A stretch of 64,000 nt of DNA from Lysinibacillus macroides (GTDB lineage Bacteria > Bacillota > Bacilli > Bacillales_A > Planococcaceae): the NCBI RefSeq assembly GCF_001281525.1, contig NZ_LGCI01000006.1, positions 27,558-91,557 on the forward strand, given 5' to 3'. Positions 55,095-63,911 of the stretch are shown here, piece after piece. How positions within the stretch are numbered: the first letter of the stretch is position 1; every line of letters begins with the position of its first letter. The notes under the pieces are model-generated. The model saw nothing but the letters and a program-made list of their open reading frames with translations. It did not search any database and was not told the DNA's origin. A program made the position numbers and the translations under genes.

Positions 55095-56159
55095 TTAGTC
55101 GTTTTGATATTTATATAACCATAAAATACCTGATTTCATTAAACGAGCAATACGTCCTGTTACCGTTGTATCTGCTAAATAGGCAAAGCCTTGTTTTTTC
55201 CCGAGAGAGCCGACAAAGCCTTTTATTTTAATTTCTGGCATTGTTTCAGGCAAGAGCTCCCCCTTCCATCGCATACGAAGTACTTTCGCAATTTGCTCCG
55301 CTTGTGCTTCTGCTAAATAGGCACTTGGTGGAAATTCCGAAGAAGCACAATCACCCACAACATAGACATGCTCATCATCAAGTACATTAAAATATTGTGT
55401 AACAAGCGGACGCCCTTGCCCATCCTTCTCCACATCCATGTCACGCACGATTTTTACAGGCTGTACCCCAGCCGTCCATACGACAGCATCGAGAGCAATT
55501 TCTTCTTCATGGTTGTAAATTTTCCCTGGTTCCACTTTTGTAATATTTGAATTAGAAATCACATCAACATTATGTTTAGTAAACCAATCTTTTACATATT
55601 TACTTAATTTTTCTGGAAAGTCTTTCATAATACGTGGACCACGGTCAAATAGCTTGATTTTTAAATCAGAGCGGCTTTCGCGTAGCTCACTTGCAAGCTC
55701 AATACCACTTAAGCCAGCACCTACAACACCGACTGTAGAACCTGCTGGTAAACCACATAGCGCTTGATACGTTGCGCGTGATTTCCCCATTGTTTGAATG
55801 CTATATGTGTGCTCGGCTGCACCTGAAACACCATGATATTTATCCTCACAGCCAAGACCAATTACTAAATCATCATACTCAATACGTTGGCCATCTTCTA
55901 AAATGACTACTTTTTCTGCACGATTAATAGCAACGACTTCTCCATATACAGCCGTTAAGCGTTCATGCTCTGGGAAGCTTACACGAATTTCTTTATCTGT
56001 TGAAGTCCCTGCTGCTAATGCGTAAAATTCTGTTTTTAAACTATGGAAAGGGGCTCTGTCTACTAGCACAATTTCTCTGTCTAATGGAAGGTTATTTAAT
56101 AGACGCAGCATCACTCGCATATTGCCGTAGCCGCCACCTAAAAGTACTAATTTTCCCAT
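55095..56159 (-). CDS. yutJ: NADH dehydrogenase-like FAD oxidoreductase (YutJ)
   Basis: 354 residues, two Rossmann folds: FAD-binding VLLGGGYGNMRVM at the N terminus and NAD-binding VGVVGAGLSGIELASEL in the middle, plus the second FAD motif VYVVGDCASSEFPPSAYLAEAQA. Belongs to type II NADH dehydrogenase-like proteins; in B. subtilis yutJ is a paralogue of the main Ndh. Membrane-associated; electron acceptor inferred to be menaquinone, not proven. Confidence 0.9.
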   Translation of the reverse strand: MGKLVLLGGGYGNMRVMLRLLNNLPLDREIVLVDRAPFHSLKTEFYALAAGTSTDKEIRVSFPEHERLTAVYGEVVAINRAEKVVILEDGQRIEYDDLVIGLGCEDKYHGVSGAAEHTYSIQTMGKSRATYQALCGLPAGSTVGVVGAGLSGIELASELRESRSDLKIKLFDRGPRIMKDFPEKLSKYVKDWFTKHNVDVISNSNITKVEPGKIYNHEEEIALDAVVWTAGVQPVKIVRDMDVEKDGQGRPLVTQYFNVLDDEHVYVVGDCASSEFPPSAYLAEAQAEQIAKVLRMRWKGELLPETMPEIKIKGFVGSLGKKQGFAYLADTTVTGRIARLMKSGILWLYKYQND

Positions 56160-56457
56160 AATAGTCTCCTTTTATACATCTTATAATCCTTGTTCACAAA
56201 GTATCCACAAATGAGTATAACCGATTGTGAGAAGTTTCACAATATAAGAATGCTTTTTTGTGAAAGATTTCACAAAATAAATATGAATTTTCTGTTCTGA
56301 TTGATTTTCGCACAAATAATAACCATTTTTTTAAAGTTTGTCACCAAAACGTTGAATTGATGCATTTGCCTTATGCCTCTCATAAGCCTAATATTTAAAA
56401 CGTTGACGAATTTCGTAAAAGCGAGTAGCATTATTTTGGTGAGGTGACACAACACAT

Positions 56458-56694
56458 ATGAACCCAATGGTTGAATTTTGTATTAGCAATTTAGCAAATG
56501 GCTCTCAGGCAACTTATGAAGCGCTTGAACGCGATCCGAATATTGACGTTTTGGAATATGGCTGCCTCAGTTATTGTACAAAGTGTTCAGAAACTTTTTA
56601 TGCAATTGTCAATGGCGAATTGGTAGAGGCTGATTCTCCAGAAGCCCTAACGAAAGCCATTTATCAATTTATTGAAGAAAATCCTTTATGGTAA
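56458..56694 (+). CDS. yuzB: YuzB family protein (DUF1450)
   Basis: 78 residues with family pattern VEFCISNLANGS and YGCLSYCTKCSETFYAIVNGE; conserved Cys residues suggest a thioredoxin-like or metal-binding fold. Function unknown. Ribosome site GAGGTGA. Syntenic with yutJ as in B. subtilis. Confidence 0.88.
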   Translation: MNPMVEFCISNLANGSQATYEALERDPNIDVLEYGCLSYCTKCSETFYAIVNGELVEADSPEALTKAIYQFIEENPLW

Positions 56695-56714
56695 AGTTAT
56701 ATGCATAAGTAAAG

Positions 56715-56747
56715 AGGATGTTATGCTATTTTTCGCATAACATCCTT
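56715..56747. terminator. terminator between yuzB and yutF
   Basis: 11-12 bp stem GGATGTTATGC / GCATAACATCC followed by TTTT, with an A-rich left flank. Confidence 0.85.
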
Positions 56748-56750
56748 TTA

Positions 56751-57500
56751 TTATAATGTATCCACTATATATGTAGGCTGCTGCTCCTTCTCCAGCACAA
56801 CATTCGTTGGTGTAACACCTGTATTCACATGGATGGTATCACAGCCAAAATTAATCCCACACATAATGTCTGTATCATAGTTATCGCCAATCATCACCAT
56901 CTCTTCCTTAGAAAAGCCATGCTCTATAGCGATTATATCTAGTATAGCAGATGATGGCTTACCAATATAGATGGGCTCCACATCTGCAACATCACCTATT
57001 AAGCGGGCAAAAGAGCCATTGCCCGGTAAGAAGCCATATTCTGTCGGAAATTTTATATCTTGATTGGTGGCAATAAAGATTGCACCTTTTTGGATAAAGA
57101 GTGCAGCTTTTGCAAGTGCCATATAATCAAGCTTACGATCAATTCCCATCACAAATACCTCTGGCTCATCCTCGACAGGCTTAATTCCTGCCTCCAGTAA
57201 TGCTTGACGAAGACCATCGGACCCCATCATAGCTACTTTTTTGTCTTTAAAATGAATAGCTACATACTTCGCTGTAACTAATGCGCTCGAATAAATATGC
57301 TCTAATGGTGCATGGATACCCACAGCCATTAAAGCTTCTTGTAATTGTTCTCGCGTCTTAGAAGCATTATTGGTTACATAGAACGGCTCATTTCCTGCTT
57401 GCTGCAAACGCTGAATAAAAGTGATCGCAGAAGCTATCCCTTTCTTGCCTCGGTAAACAGTGCCATCTAAGTCAAAGCAATAGGCTTTATACTCTCTCAT
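56751..57500 (-). CDS. yutF: HAD-superfamily phosphatase, YutF/NagD type
   Basis: 249 residues, class IIA HAD fold. Nucleophile Asp in FDLDGTVYRG, motif II YVTNNASKTREQL, motif III Lys in IGKPSSAI and motif IV MIGDNYDTDI. NagD relatives dephosphorylate sugar or nucleotide phosphates; the exact substrate is unknown. Overlaps yutE by four bases. Confidence 0.92.
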   Translation of the reverse strand: MREYKAYCFDLDGTVYRGKKGIASAITFIQRLQQAGNEPFYVTNNASKTREQLQEALMAVGIHAPLEHIYSSALVTAKYVAIHFKDKKVAMMGSDGLRQALLEAGIKPVEDEPEVFVMGIDRKLDYMALAKAALFIQKGAIFIATNQDIKFPTEYGFLPGNGSFARLIGDVADVEPIYIGKPSSAILDIIAIEHGFSKEEMVMIGDNYDTDIMCGINFGCDTIHVNTGVTPTNVVLEKEQQPTYIVDTL

Positions 57501-57946
57501 TGATAATCCTCAGGTAAGAATGCCGAAACTGGCCCTAATTCATTTGTTAAATAATGATGGACTGCGGGTGAGAATTGCTTTAAAGCTGCTAAATTGGTTG
57601 TTAGTACATGGACAACCTCTTGGCTATCTACATCGATAAACTCACGCACAAGCATTTTACGCAAGCCAACAACTGCTTTATATGGCGCCTCCATTTCAGC
57701 AGCTACGACTTTTTCATCGATTAAAATATCAATAATATCCTCGTAGCTTCCTGGATCGCGCATAATAAAACCGTCAATCATTAAGTTCCCTACATCCATC
57801 ATGGACTCCATAATATTATGTCCAATGCGCTCAATCGCTAATTTCTTTATATCATTTTGAAGCCAATGATCCTCTGTCTCCAAAATAACTAATAGCTCAT
57901 CTAAGTACTGTAAATTTTTTGTAATTTTATTACGATCTACAAAATA
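57497..57946 (-). CDS. yutE: DUF86 / HepT-like protein (YutE)
   Basis: About 149 residues, helical HEPN fold. The usual catalytic RxxxxH (as in RNxLVHxY) reads LRKMLVREF, so the His is absent and RNase activity is unlikely; the C-terminal TNELGPVSAFLPEDY is typical of YutE. No partner nucleotidyltransferase (MntA) gene is adjacent. GTG 57946 chosen for its GGGGG site; ATG 57964 is an alternative. Confidence 0.82.
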   Translation of the reverse strand, partial: YFVDRNKITKNLQYLDELLVILETEDHWLQNDIKKLAIERIGHNIMESMMDVGNLMIDGFIMRDPGSYEDIIDILIDEKVVAAEMEAPYKAVVGLRKMLVREFIDVDSQEVVHVLTTNLAALKQFSPAVHHYLTNELGPVSAFLPEDYQ

Positions 57947-58037
57947 CACAAGGAAAGCCCCCATTCAAATCATTAAAAGTTGATAGTCTTTTCTTTTCTA
58001 TAGTACCATATCTATAGGACTGGAAGGAGATTAAAAG

Positions 58038-58304
58038 ATGGAACGTTTTTTTTTATACGATGATGTAGAAGATACAAAAACACGCTTTGTCAGTTTTGCT
58101 GGGGAAAAGTTACGCTATGATTTAGCGATTTTACAATCAGGCCGCTTCTTTGGGAAGGTGCTTGTGATGGATATTCAATTTGGCCGCTTTGCCATTATCG
58201 GTCCTGATGATGTAGAGGAGCCTGGTTACTTAGAACATATCTACAATCGCACTGAAGAAGAAACAGTCGAACTTCGTGAATATTTACGTGAATTACTGAA
58301 CTAA
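58038..58304 (+). CDS. DUF3055 family protein (SAV0927-like)
   Basis: 88 residues with the pattern FFLYDDVEDTKTRFVSFAG and VMDIQFGRFAIIGPDDVEEPGYLEHIY. Small soluble family of Bacillales, function unknown. AAGGAGA ribosome site before ATG. Closed by a hairpin and followed by the insertion sequence. Confidence 0.85.
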   Translation: MERFFLYDDVEDTKTRFVSFAGEKLRYDLAILQSGRFFGKVLVMDIQFGRFAIIGPDDVEEPGYLEHIYNRTEEETVELREYLRELLN

Positions 58305-58324
58305 CACCCTTTTTATAGGGTGTT
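58303..58324 (+). terminator. terminator after the DUF3055 gene
   Basis: Stem AACACCCT / AGGGTGTT then TTTTT. Confidence 0.85.
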
Positions 58325-58488
58325 TTTGTATGATAATAATGAAGCTTCTTCACAAGCTTGCCTTTGCTACTATCTAGGAGTCCCCCATAGAAATACAAAA
58401 AAATTTCGCTATATAAATTGAACTAAAGCTTCTATCTCCTTCAAAATGGGTAAAGTATACAAACTTATTGTCGAAAGGATGATCCCAC

Positions 58489-59004
58489 ATGTTACGCAAT
58501 GAACAACGAGAAGAACTTCAAACGGCGATGCGACAAACAAAGGATAAGCGACTATTTGAGCGGTATCAGACTGTATTTCTACACCTTGAAGGAAAAAATA
58601 ACGTTGAAATTGCGATGATCATTCAACGCAATCGAGCAACTGTTGGTGAATATATTAAAGCCTATAAAAAAGAAGGCATAACAGGTTTACGCATGGGGAT
58701 TTCTACAGGTAAACCACATCGTTTGACCATCGAACAACGTGCTGAGTTGGCTGAGATTGTCACAACGAAAACGCCTGCTGATGTGGGATTTGCACCGTAT
58801 ACGAATTGGACGCTCGCGTTACTCGTTTCACTCGTGAAACGTGAATGGGCTGTGTCCTATTCTTTACGTGGCATGTCTAAATTATTAGAACGCATGCAAT
58901 TTAGTCATACGCGCCCTACCTATACGTTGGCGAATGCGGACCCAGAAAAGCAAAAAACATTTAAAGAAGAAACATTTCCTGCTTTAAAAAAAGCTATTGT
59001 ATGA
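58489..59004 (+). CDS. IS630 transposase, N-terminal part
   Basis: 171 residues with a helix-turn-helix DNA-binding region (NVEIAMIIQRNRATVGEYIKAY) and a winged-helix part ending in WAVSYSLRGMSKLLERM. The frame ends in TGA at 59002 shortly after an A7 run (58986-58992). The catalytic domain continues in the +1 frame, so on its own it is incomplete. Confidence 0.85.
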   Translation: MLRNEQREELQTAMRQTKDKRLFERYQTVFLHLEGKNNVEIAMIIQRNRATVGEYIKAYKKEGITGLRMGISTGKPHRLTIEQRAELAEIVTTKTPADVGFAPYTNWTLALLVSLVKREWAVSYSLRGMSKLLERMQFSHTRPTYTLANADPEKQKTFKEETFPALKKAIV

Positions 59005-59527
59005 GGAAATCGATCACCTTCTCTTTCAAGATGAGTCCATGATTCGTGACTACCAAGCCATTCAAAAGTCATGGTTTCCAAAAGGGAAACAGCGTCAAAT
59101 CCCCACATACGGTAAGCATCAAGGCGTGAAATTAATCGGTACGTTAAATTATGAAACAGGTGAAATCTTCTGCGTCGAAGAAGAGAAATACGATGCAGAA
59201 GTCTTCCTGCGTTTCTTAGAAAAAGTCATTGCTCATTACCCAAATGGAAAAATTGTCATGATCCTCGATAACGCTCGCATTCATCATGCGAAGCTCATTC
59301 AGCCTTTTTTAAAGCTGCATCAAAATCGATTACAACTGGTGTTTTTACCACCTTACAGCCCGCAATTGAATTTAATTGAGGGGCTATGGAAATGGTTGAA
59401 AGACAGCGTCATTCATAATGTCTTTTTTTCAAGTACATCGCAAATCAAACTCGCTGTTCGTGAATTTATCCGTTGTCAAAGTGAAGATACACAAGGTATA
59501 ATCGACCGACTTTGTGTTAGGTTCTAA
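58997..59527 (+). CDS. IS630 transposase, DDE catalytic part
   Basis: 176 residues: first Asp in HLLFQDESM, second in MILDNARIHHAK, Glu in NLIEGLWKWLK, the full DDE triad of IS630. This frame is open from 58988, directly at the A7 run; a run of six As would give one continuous protein. It is expressed only if slippage occurs, or it is inactive. Confidence 0.85.
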   Translation: MYEEIDHLLFQDESMIRDYQAIQKSWFPKGKQRQIPTYGKHQGVKLIGTLNYETGEIFCVEEEKYDAEVFLRFLEKVIAHYPNGKIVMILDNARIHHAKLIQPFLKLHQNRLQLVFLPPYSPQLNLIEGLWKWLKDSVIHNVFFSSTSQIKLAVREFIRCQSEDTQGIIDRLCVRF

Positions 59528-59577
59528 AGTTCAATCTATATAGCCAAGGGGCATTTGCGAAATCTTTTGATGATTTG

Positions 59578-59757
59578 TTATTGATTAAGGGTGGATGGAT
59601 TATCTTTATTATGTGGCTTGTCTTTATTTTCATTATTATGTTGCTTTTTAGCTTGCTGATTTTGTCCAATAACAGCTAAATCATCTACACTAATATCAAA
59701 ACCATAACCGTACTCTTCTCGATCCACTGTTTTTTTATTATGCTTTTCCTTTGTCAA
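59578..59757 (-). CDS. small hydrophilic protein, unknown
   Basis: 59 residues, rich in Lys, Asn, Gln, Asp and Glu (TKEKHNKKTVDREEYGYGFDISVDDLAVIG then NQQAKKQHNN...). No membrane segment, probably disordered except for the central FDISVDDLAVIG. TTG 59757 follows an AGAGGTG site by six bases. Similar small acidic/basic proteins are common in spore formers, but no family is assigned. Confidence 0.55.
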   Translation of the reverse strand: MTKEKHNKKTVDREEYGYGFDISVDDLAVIGQNQQAKKQHNNENKDKPHNKDNPSTLNQ

Positions 59758-59818
59758 TTTCATCACCTCTTACTTATAAACTGTGCTTTTTTCAATGAAT
59801 TATACTTATTGACCTCTT

Positions 59819-60346
59819 TTAAGCGATCGCATCCTGAATGATCCATTGTGCAGCACTTAGTAAATCAGAAAAAACAGCATCTGCTAACGGTTCTTGTTCA
59901 CCTAAGAAAACGCCCTTTGTGCCTGCTCGCTTCCCTGCAATAATATCCGTGTCCGTATCTCCTACCATATAGGATTGTGCTAAATCCACATTATATTTCT
60001 TTCCTAGATCCTCAATTAATTTACTATTAGGTTTTCTACACGCACAGCCCGACTTAGGCTTATGTGGACAATAAACAACCTCATGAATCACCGCTCCTTT
60101 TTTCTTGAGCTCCTTTATCATATATGCATGTATTTTCTGTAAATCCGTTTCCTTCATAAACCCTAAGCCAATACCACCCTGATTGGTTACAACAAAAACA
60201 TAATCAAAGTGCTGATTTAATGTCTTGATCGCTTCAGGCACTTTCGGTAAAAAATAAAAATCCTTAGGCTTATTCACAAATTTCACTCGATCAGTTAGCA
60301 CCTCATTTATCACACCATCACGATCTAAAAATACAGCTCTTTTCAT
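59819..60346 (-). CDS. HAD-IIIA phosphatase (GmhB-like)
   Basis: 175 residues: catalytic Asp pair in FLDRDGVINE, motif II VVTNQGGIGLG, a zinc loop CPHKPKSGCACRKP and motif IV MVGDTDTDI. This is the pattern of D-glycero-D-manno-heptose 1,7-bisphosphate 7-phosphatase and histidinol-phosphate phosphatase. In Gram-positives the substrate may differ; no heptose genes are visible. Confidence 0.88.
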   Translation of the reverse strand: MKRAVFLDRDGVINEVLTDRVKFVNKPKDFYFLPKVPEAIKTLNQHFDYVFVVTNQGGIGLGFMKETDLQKIHAYMIKELKKKGAVIHEVVYCPHKPKSGCACRKPNSKLIEDLGKKYNVDLAQSYMVGDTDTDIIAGKRAGTKGVFLGEQEPLADAVFSDLLSAAQWIIQDAIA

Positions 60347-60428
60347 AGACAACACACCCTTTATTCCTAGTTTTGCCCTATGTATAAAAAATGATACAGT
60401 TCGATAGTTCTATTGATGATTTTTAGCA

Positions 60429-60527
60429 ATCTATTCCGTACTTTTTTATGCTATCCATCAGGGTGTTCTATCCTCCACTTTTCTGATTTTTCTTCTATTC
60501 AGGGTTCTATCCGGCACTTTTTTTACT
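60429..60527. repeat. three degenerate direct repeats of about 38 bp
   Basis: (T/A)TCTATYC..(G/C)(T/C)ACTTTT occurs at 60429, 60466 and 60505 (spacing 37 and 39), and CAGGG recurs between units. Located in the gap between the HAD gene and yutD. Confidence 0.45.
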
Positions 60528-60570
60528 TCCGCTTGCCTGGCTATCTCTATTAGCATCTATATAAATAAAC

Positions 60571-60601
60571 AAAAACCTGATGCCTATCACATCAGGTTTT
60601 T
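60571..60601 (-). terminator. terminator after yutD
   Basis: 12-bp stem AAAAACCTGATG / CATCAGGTTTTT just past the leftward yutD stop at 60607. Confidence 0.88.
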
Positions 60602-60606
60602 ATCGA

Positions 60607-60936
60607 TTATTCAGTTAATGGTTCATTATCAGTGGGCTCTAATGCTTCAGACTGTTTTACCACTTTCCCTATCTTGCGTAAAACAAAATAAGCACAGCCA
60701 AAATTGCAATACTCATATAAGTAATCTTGTAGTGTACTTATTTTCGTATCAAATGTCGATTTTTGATTTTTATCATCAAAAAAGCCTTTTAAACGTAATT
60801 GATTATAGCCCCAATCCCCTACGATATAATCATATCTGGCTAATATATCGGAGTATCTTTCCTGAAGAACGTCCTGCTGAAAGGCATCTCGATACTCTTC
60901 TATAAGCTCATACTCTATTCCGTCAACTATGATCAA
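60607..60936 (-). CDS. yutD: YutD family protein (DUF1027)
   Basis: 109 residues with family features IIVDGIEYELIEEYRDAF and YDYIVGDWGYNQLRLKGFF, CNFGCAYFVLRK near the end. Soluble, function unknown. Follows lipA by 20 bases on the same strand, as in B. subtilis, and is likely cotranscribed. Confidence 0.88.
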   Translation of the reverse strand: MIIVDGIEYELIEEYRDAFQQDVLQERYSDILARYDYIVGDWGYNQLRLKGFFDDKNQKSTFDTKISTLQDYLYEYCNFGCAYFVLRKIGKVVKQSEALEPTDNEPLTE

Positions 60937-60956
60937 CGTGACCCCACCTTTTTCGC

Positions 60957-61874
60957 TTAAAGCTCTGCTTGTAACTGACGCTCTTTTGTTGCAGCATTTA
61001 CTTGTTCATCTGCATGATAACTACTACGTACAAGTGGACCCGCTTCACAATGCTTAAAGCCTTTTTCCATCGCAATTTTACGTAGCTTGCCAAATTCTAT
61101 TGGGGAGTAATATTTTTTAACAGGCAAATGTTTTTTTGTTGGCTGTAAATATTGACCAATTGTCATAATATCCACATTATTTGCACGTAAATCATCCATT
61201 ACTTCTAAAATTTCCTCATGTGTTTCCCCTAAGCCAATCATTAATGAAGATTTCGTTGGAATATCAGGCTGCATTTCTTTGGCTAAACGAAGGAATTCTA
61301 AAGAACGCTCGTATTTTGCACGCGCACGTACTCTTGGTGTTAAGCGGCGTACTGTTTCAATATTATGATTTAAAATATCTGGCTTTGCATCCATTAATAA
61401 TTGAAGGTTTTCCTGCATACCACCTAAATCCGATGGCAATACCTCCACCGATGTGAATGGACTTTTACGGCGAATGGCACGTACTGTTTCTGCTAGAACT
61501 TGCGCTCCGCCATCCTTTAAATCATCACGAGCTACCATTGTAATAACAACATGCTTTAAGTTCATAATGGCTACTGAATCTGCCACGCGCTCTGGCTCTG
61601 CTAAGTCCAATTCATTTGGTAAGCCTGTTTTCACCGCACAGAATCGACAAGCACGTGTACAAACAGAGCCAAGAATCATCATTGTAGCTGTACGTCTTTC
61701 TCCCCAGCATTCATGGATATTTGGGCAACGCGCCTCTTCACATACGGTATGCAGATTTTTCTCACGCATCAGCTTTTTAAGCCCTTTATATTCATCATTC
61801 GTGTTTAGTTTTATTTTTAACCAATCTGGTTTTCGTAAATGTTCTTCTTTACTTGTAGGTTTACAAGATGTCAT
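60957..61874 (-). CDS. lipA: lipoyl synthase
   Basis: Radical-SAM enzyme that inserts two sulfurs into octanoyl groups of lipoyl domains. 305 residues. Auxiliary-cluster cysteines in [12 protein letters not shown] and the radical-SAM CTRACRFC motif are present; the C-terminal RSSYHADEQ contains the conserved Arg-Ser-Ser-Tyr. ATG 61874 chosen (AGGGGCG site); the longer frame to 61904 is doubtful. Needs Fe-S delivery (yutI, yutM are in the same block). Confidence 0.95.
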   Translation of the reverse strand: MTSCKPTSKEEHLRKPDWLKIKLNTNDEYKGLKKLMREKNLHTVCEEARCPNIHECWGERRTATMMILGSVCTRACRFCAVKTGLPNELDLAEPERVADSVAIMNLKHVVITMVARDDLKDGGAQVLAETVRAIRRKSPFTSVEVLPSDLGGMQENLQLLMDAKPDILNHNIETVRRLTPRVRARAKYERSLEFLRLAKEMQPDIPTKSSLMIGLGETHEEILEVMDDLRANNVDIMTIGQYLQPTKKHLPVKKYYSPIEFGKLRKIAMEKGFKHCEAGPLVRSSYHADEQVNAATKERQLQAEL

Positions 61875-61980
61875 ATAAATATCGCCCCTATCGAAAATAT
61901 ACATTTTTTATAGTAACTATCTTCACTGTTGTCAATGTAACATATTAAAGGAACTCCAACAACTATCACAGCATACATTT

Positions 61981-62757
61981 CTACTTATAAGGGACAGGTA
62001 TTTCAATGGAAGGCTGAGGTGCATCTGTGCTATTGGTATAAATATTCGGAACTGGTCCTCTTGTTAAGCCCATTGCTACAGGGATGTTTTGGGACACGGT
62101 CGTCGATTTACTGGCAAATGGCACAATAATTTGGACATTTACCTCCATATGAATACCAACCTCTACATAGGCACTATTAATACCAAATTCTTCGATAGAT
62201 GCGGTGACTTCACTATGGACATTCCCAATTACATGAAAGCGAATTGGAATCTTTGGTCCTAAGTTTCCCAGTAAAGGAATATTGGCAGCCTGACCCAATG
62301 GTACAAAAAAGACGATACCATCCCCTTCTTGAATTCTGTTCATATCATATTCTACATTTTCTAATTCAGGTAAATGAGCAAGATCCCCTTGTTCAGCCTG
62401 CTCCAAGTACATTTTCACAAGCTCTAATGTTTCAGCTCGAACACGATTGATAATTTCTGTATTAAACTTTGTCGTCATCATATTAGATGCACCTGGTGGA
62501 ATATCTTCAATAATATCATTGACATCTAAAACATTTGAAGTACGAGAATTAATTGCTTTACTAACAACATAAGAGGCAATTTTATTCGTTTGTACTTCAG
62601 CATATTGCAAATAGGTTGGCATAAGCCGTTCATTTAAGTAATAAATAAATAAGATCAGACAAATAACTAGACTTACAATTAAAATCGTTAAGCGATTAAG
62701 ACGTACTCCCCTTTTGCTATAAGAGCGTAATTTCATTCTTTTTCGAGGGAAAAACAA
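61981..62757 (-). CDS. yunB: sporulation protein YunB
   Basis: About 258 residues: a basic N terminus, one membrane anchor (about 20-42; LTILIVSLVICLILFIYYLN), then an extracytoplasmic domain (MPTYLQYAEVQTNKIASYVVSKAI; later GNLGPKIPIRFHVIGNV). Matches YunB, a mother-cell sporulation protein. TTG 62757 chosen since GGAGGAG is six bases upstream; that site is also the terminator arm of the upstream gene. ATG 62778 and ATG 62736 are alternatives. Confidence 0.88.
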   Translation of the reverse strand: MFFPRKRMKLRSYSKRGVRLNRLTILIVSLVICLILFIYYLNERLMPTYLQYAEVQTNKIASYVVSKAINSRTSNVLDVNDIIEDIPPGASNMMTTKFNTEIINRVRAETLELVKMYLEQAEQGDLAHLPELENVEYDMNRIQEGDGIVFFVPLGQAANIPLLGNLGPKIPIRFHVIGNVHSEVTASIEEFGINSAYVEVGIHMEVNVQIIVPFASKSTTVSQNIPVAMGLTRGPVPNIYTNSTDAPQPSIEIPVPYK

Positions 62758-62763
62758 AAAAAT

Positions 62764-62797
62764 CTCCTCCTGTTCCATAACGTATGAACAGGAGGAG
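62764..62797 (-). terminator. terminator of the HD-GYP gene overlapping the yunB ribosome site
   Basis: 12-bp stem CTCCTCCTGTTC / GAACAGGAGGAG followed leftward by ATTTTTTTG. The second arm to be transcribed contains GGAGGAG, and the T run ends in the TTG codon used to start yunB. Confidence 0.85.
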
Positions 62798-62801
62798 CAA
62801 T

Positions 62802-63911
62802 TTATTCTACTTTGGGAGGCGCCACATAATCTGTCTCAACGCTTTCAATCATAACAGCTGGATAATCCACTAAATTAATTTCATATGTAGCTGTTAGCAT
62901 TTGATTTTGCTCCTCAAAAATGCGAATCCATGGCAATGCTGCATCCAATGTATTTTGCCTTGAGACAATTCCACGGCGCCCGTCTGATAATTTTAAGATC
63001 ACACCATTTGGATAATGAACGACTGCTCTTTTTAAAGCTTTTACAATGCGTGGATCATAAAGCGTACCAGAACCTGATTCTACAATGGCTAACCCTTGTG
63101 AAGGTAGCATTTTTTCCCGGTATACTCGATTTGTTGTGACAGCATCAAAAACATCTGCAACACCAATAATTTTAGCAAATGGGTGAATCTCAAAATCTAC
63201 GAGACCTCGTGGATAGCCGCTGCCATCAATACGTTCATGATGCTGAAAAGCACAGTGTGCCACAAGCAGTGAAATAGAATGTAAATTTCGTAATAAATCA
63301 AAGCCATAACGAGCATGCATTTGCATTGCTTTAAACTCATCATTGGTTAAACGACCTGGCTTTGTTAAAATTTCCTTCGGCACCATTAGCTTGCCAACAT
63401 CATGCAACAAAGCCCCAATACCAATTAAGCGTAAATCCTCGACAGAATAACCAAGTTCCTTTGCAATCGCTATAGAGTACAGCGTTACTTGAAAAGAGTG
63501 CTGATATAAATATTCATCAAATAAATAAGCATCTGTTAGTACTGTTAAAATTTCATCATTTCCACCTACTACTGAAAGTAACTCATCTACAATAGAGACA
63601 ATTGTTTTGGACTGCTGATCTAAAATATAGGAAGCATTTACTGGATTACAGCCATCCATTGATTGGAACGAACTCTTAATCGTTGTAATGGCTTTATTGC
63701 GCACAGCAGGTGGCACTGTTTCTTCAACTTCAATACCCTTAGAAATTTCATCGTCAATATATAAATAATGTATATTTAACTGTTGAAGCCTTTGCATAAT
63801 ACGGGTATTTATAATAACATCTTTTTTTAAAAGTGGATGACCTGCCTCATTCCAAATGGTTCTTCCTAAAACCATACCTTCTTTTAATACATCGATTGAA
63901 ATTAATCGCAT
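62802..63911 (-). CDS. HD-GYP domain protein, probable c-di-GMP phosphodiesterase
   Basis: 369 residues. The first 120 contain a receiver-less helical sensor part. The HD-GYP domain (about 135-290) keeps HDVGKLMVPKEIL, HHERIDGSGYPRGL and DVFDAVTTNRVYREKM. Hydrolyses c-di-GMP to GMP in relatives, opposing the diguanylate cyclase at 52147. The C-terminal 70 residues (DGRRGIVSRQNTLDAALPWIRIF) resemble a small beta domain of unknown role. Monocistronic, closed by the terminator at 62764. Confidence 0.88.
   Translation of the reverse strand: MRLISIDVLKEGMVLGRTIWNEAGHPLLKKDVIINTRIMQRLQQLNIHYLYIDDEISKGIEVEETVPPAVRNKAITTIKSSFQSMDGCNPVNASYILDQQSKTIVSIVDELLSVVGGNDEILTVLTDAYLFDEYLYQHSFQVTLYSIAIAKELGYSVEDLRLIGIGALLHDVGKLMVPKEILTKPGRLTNDEFKAMQMHARYGFDLLRNLHSISLLVAHCAFQHHERIDGSGYPRGLVDFEIHPFAKIIGVADVFDAVTTNRVYREKMLPSQGLAIVESGSGTLYDPRIVKALKRAVVHYPNGVILKLSDGRRGIVSRQNTLDAALPWIRIFEEQNQMLTATYEINLVDYPAVMIESVETDYVAPPKVE

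Larger units (their letters stand above)
58408..59544 (+). mobile_element. IS630-family insertion sequence
   Basis: Two overlapping transposase frames flanked by imperfect inverted ends: GCTATATAnATTGAACT at 58408 onward and its complement ending at 59544. IS630 elements insert at TA, and both outer ends read TATA, so the exact duplication is ambiguous by a few bases. The element lies between the DUF3055 gene and a small hypothetical gene and does not break either. Confidence 0.85.
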
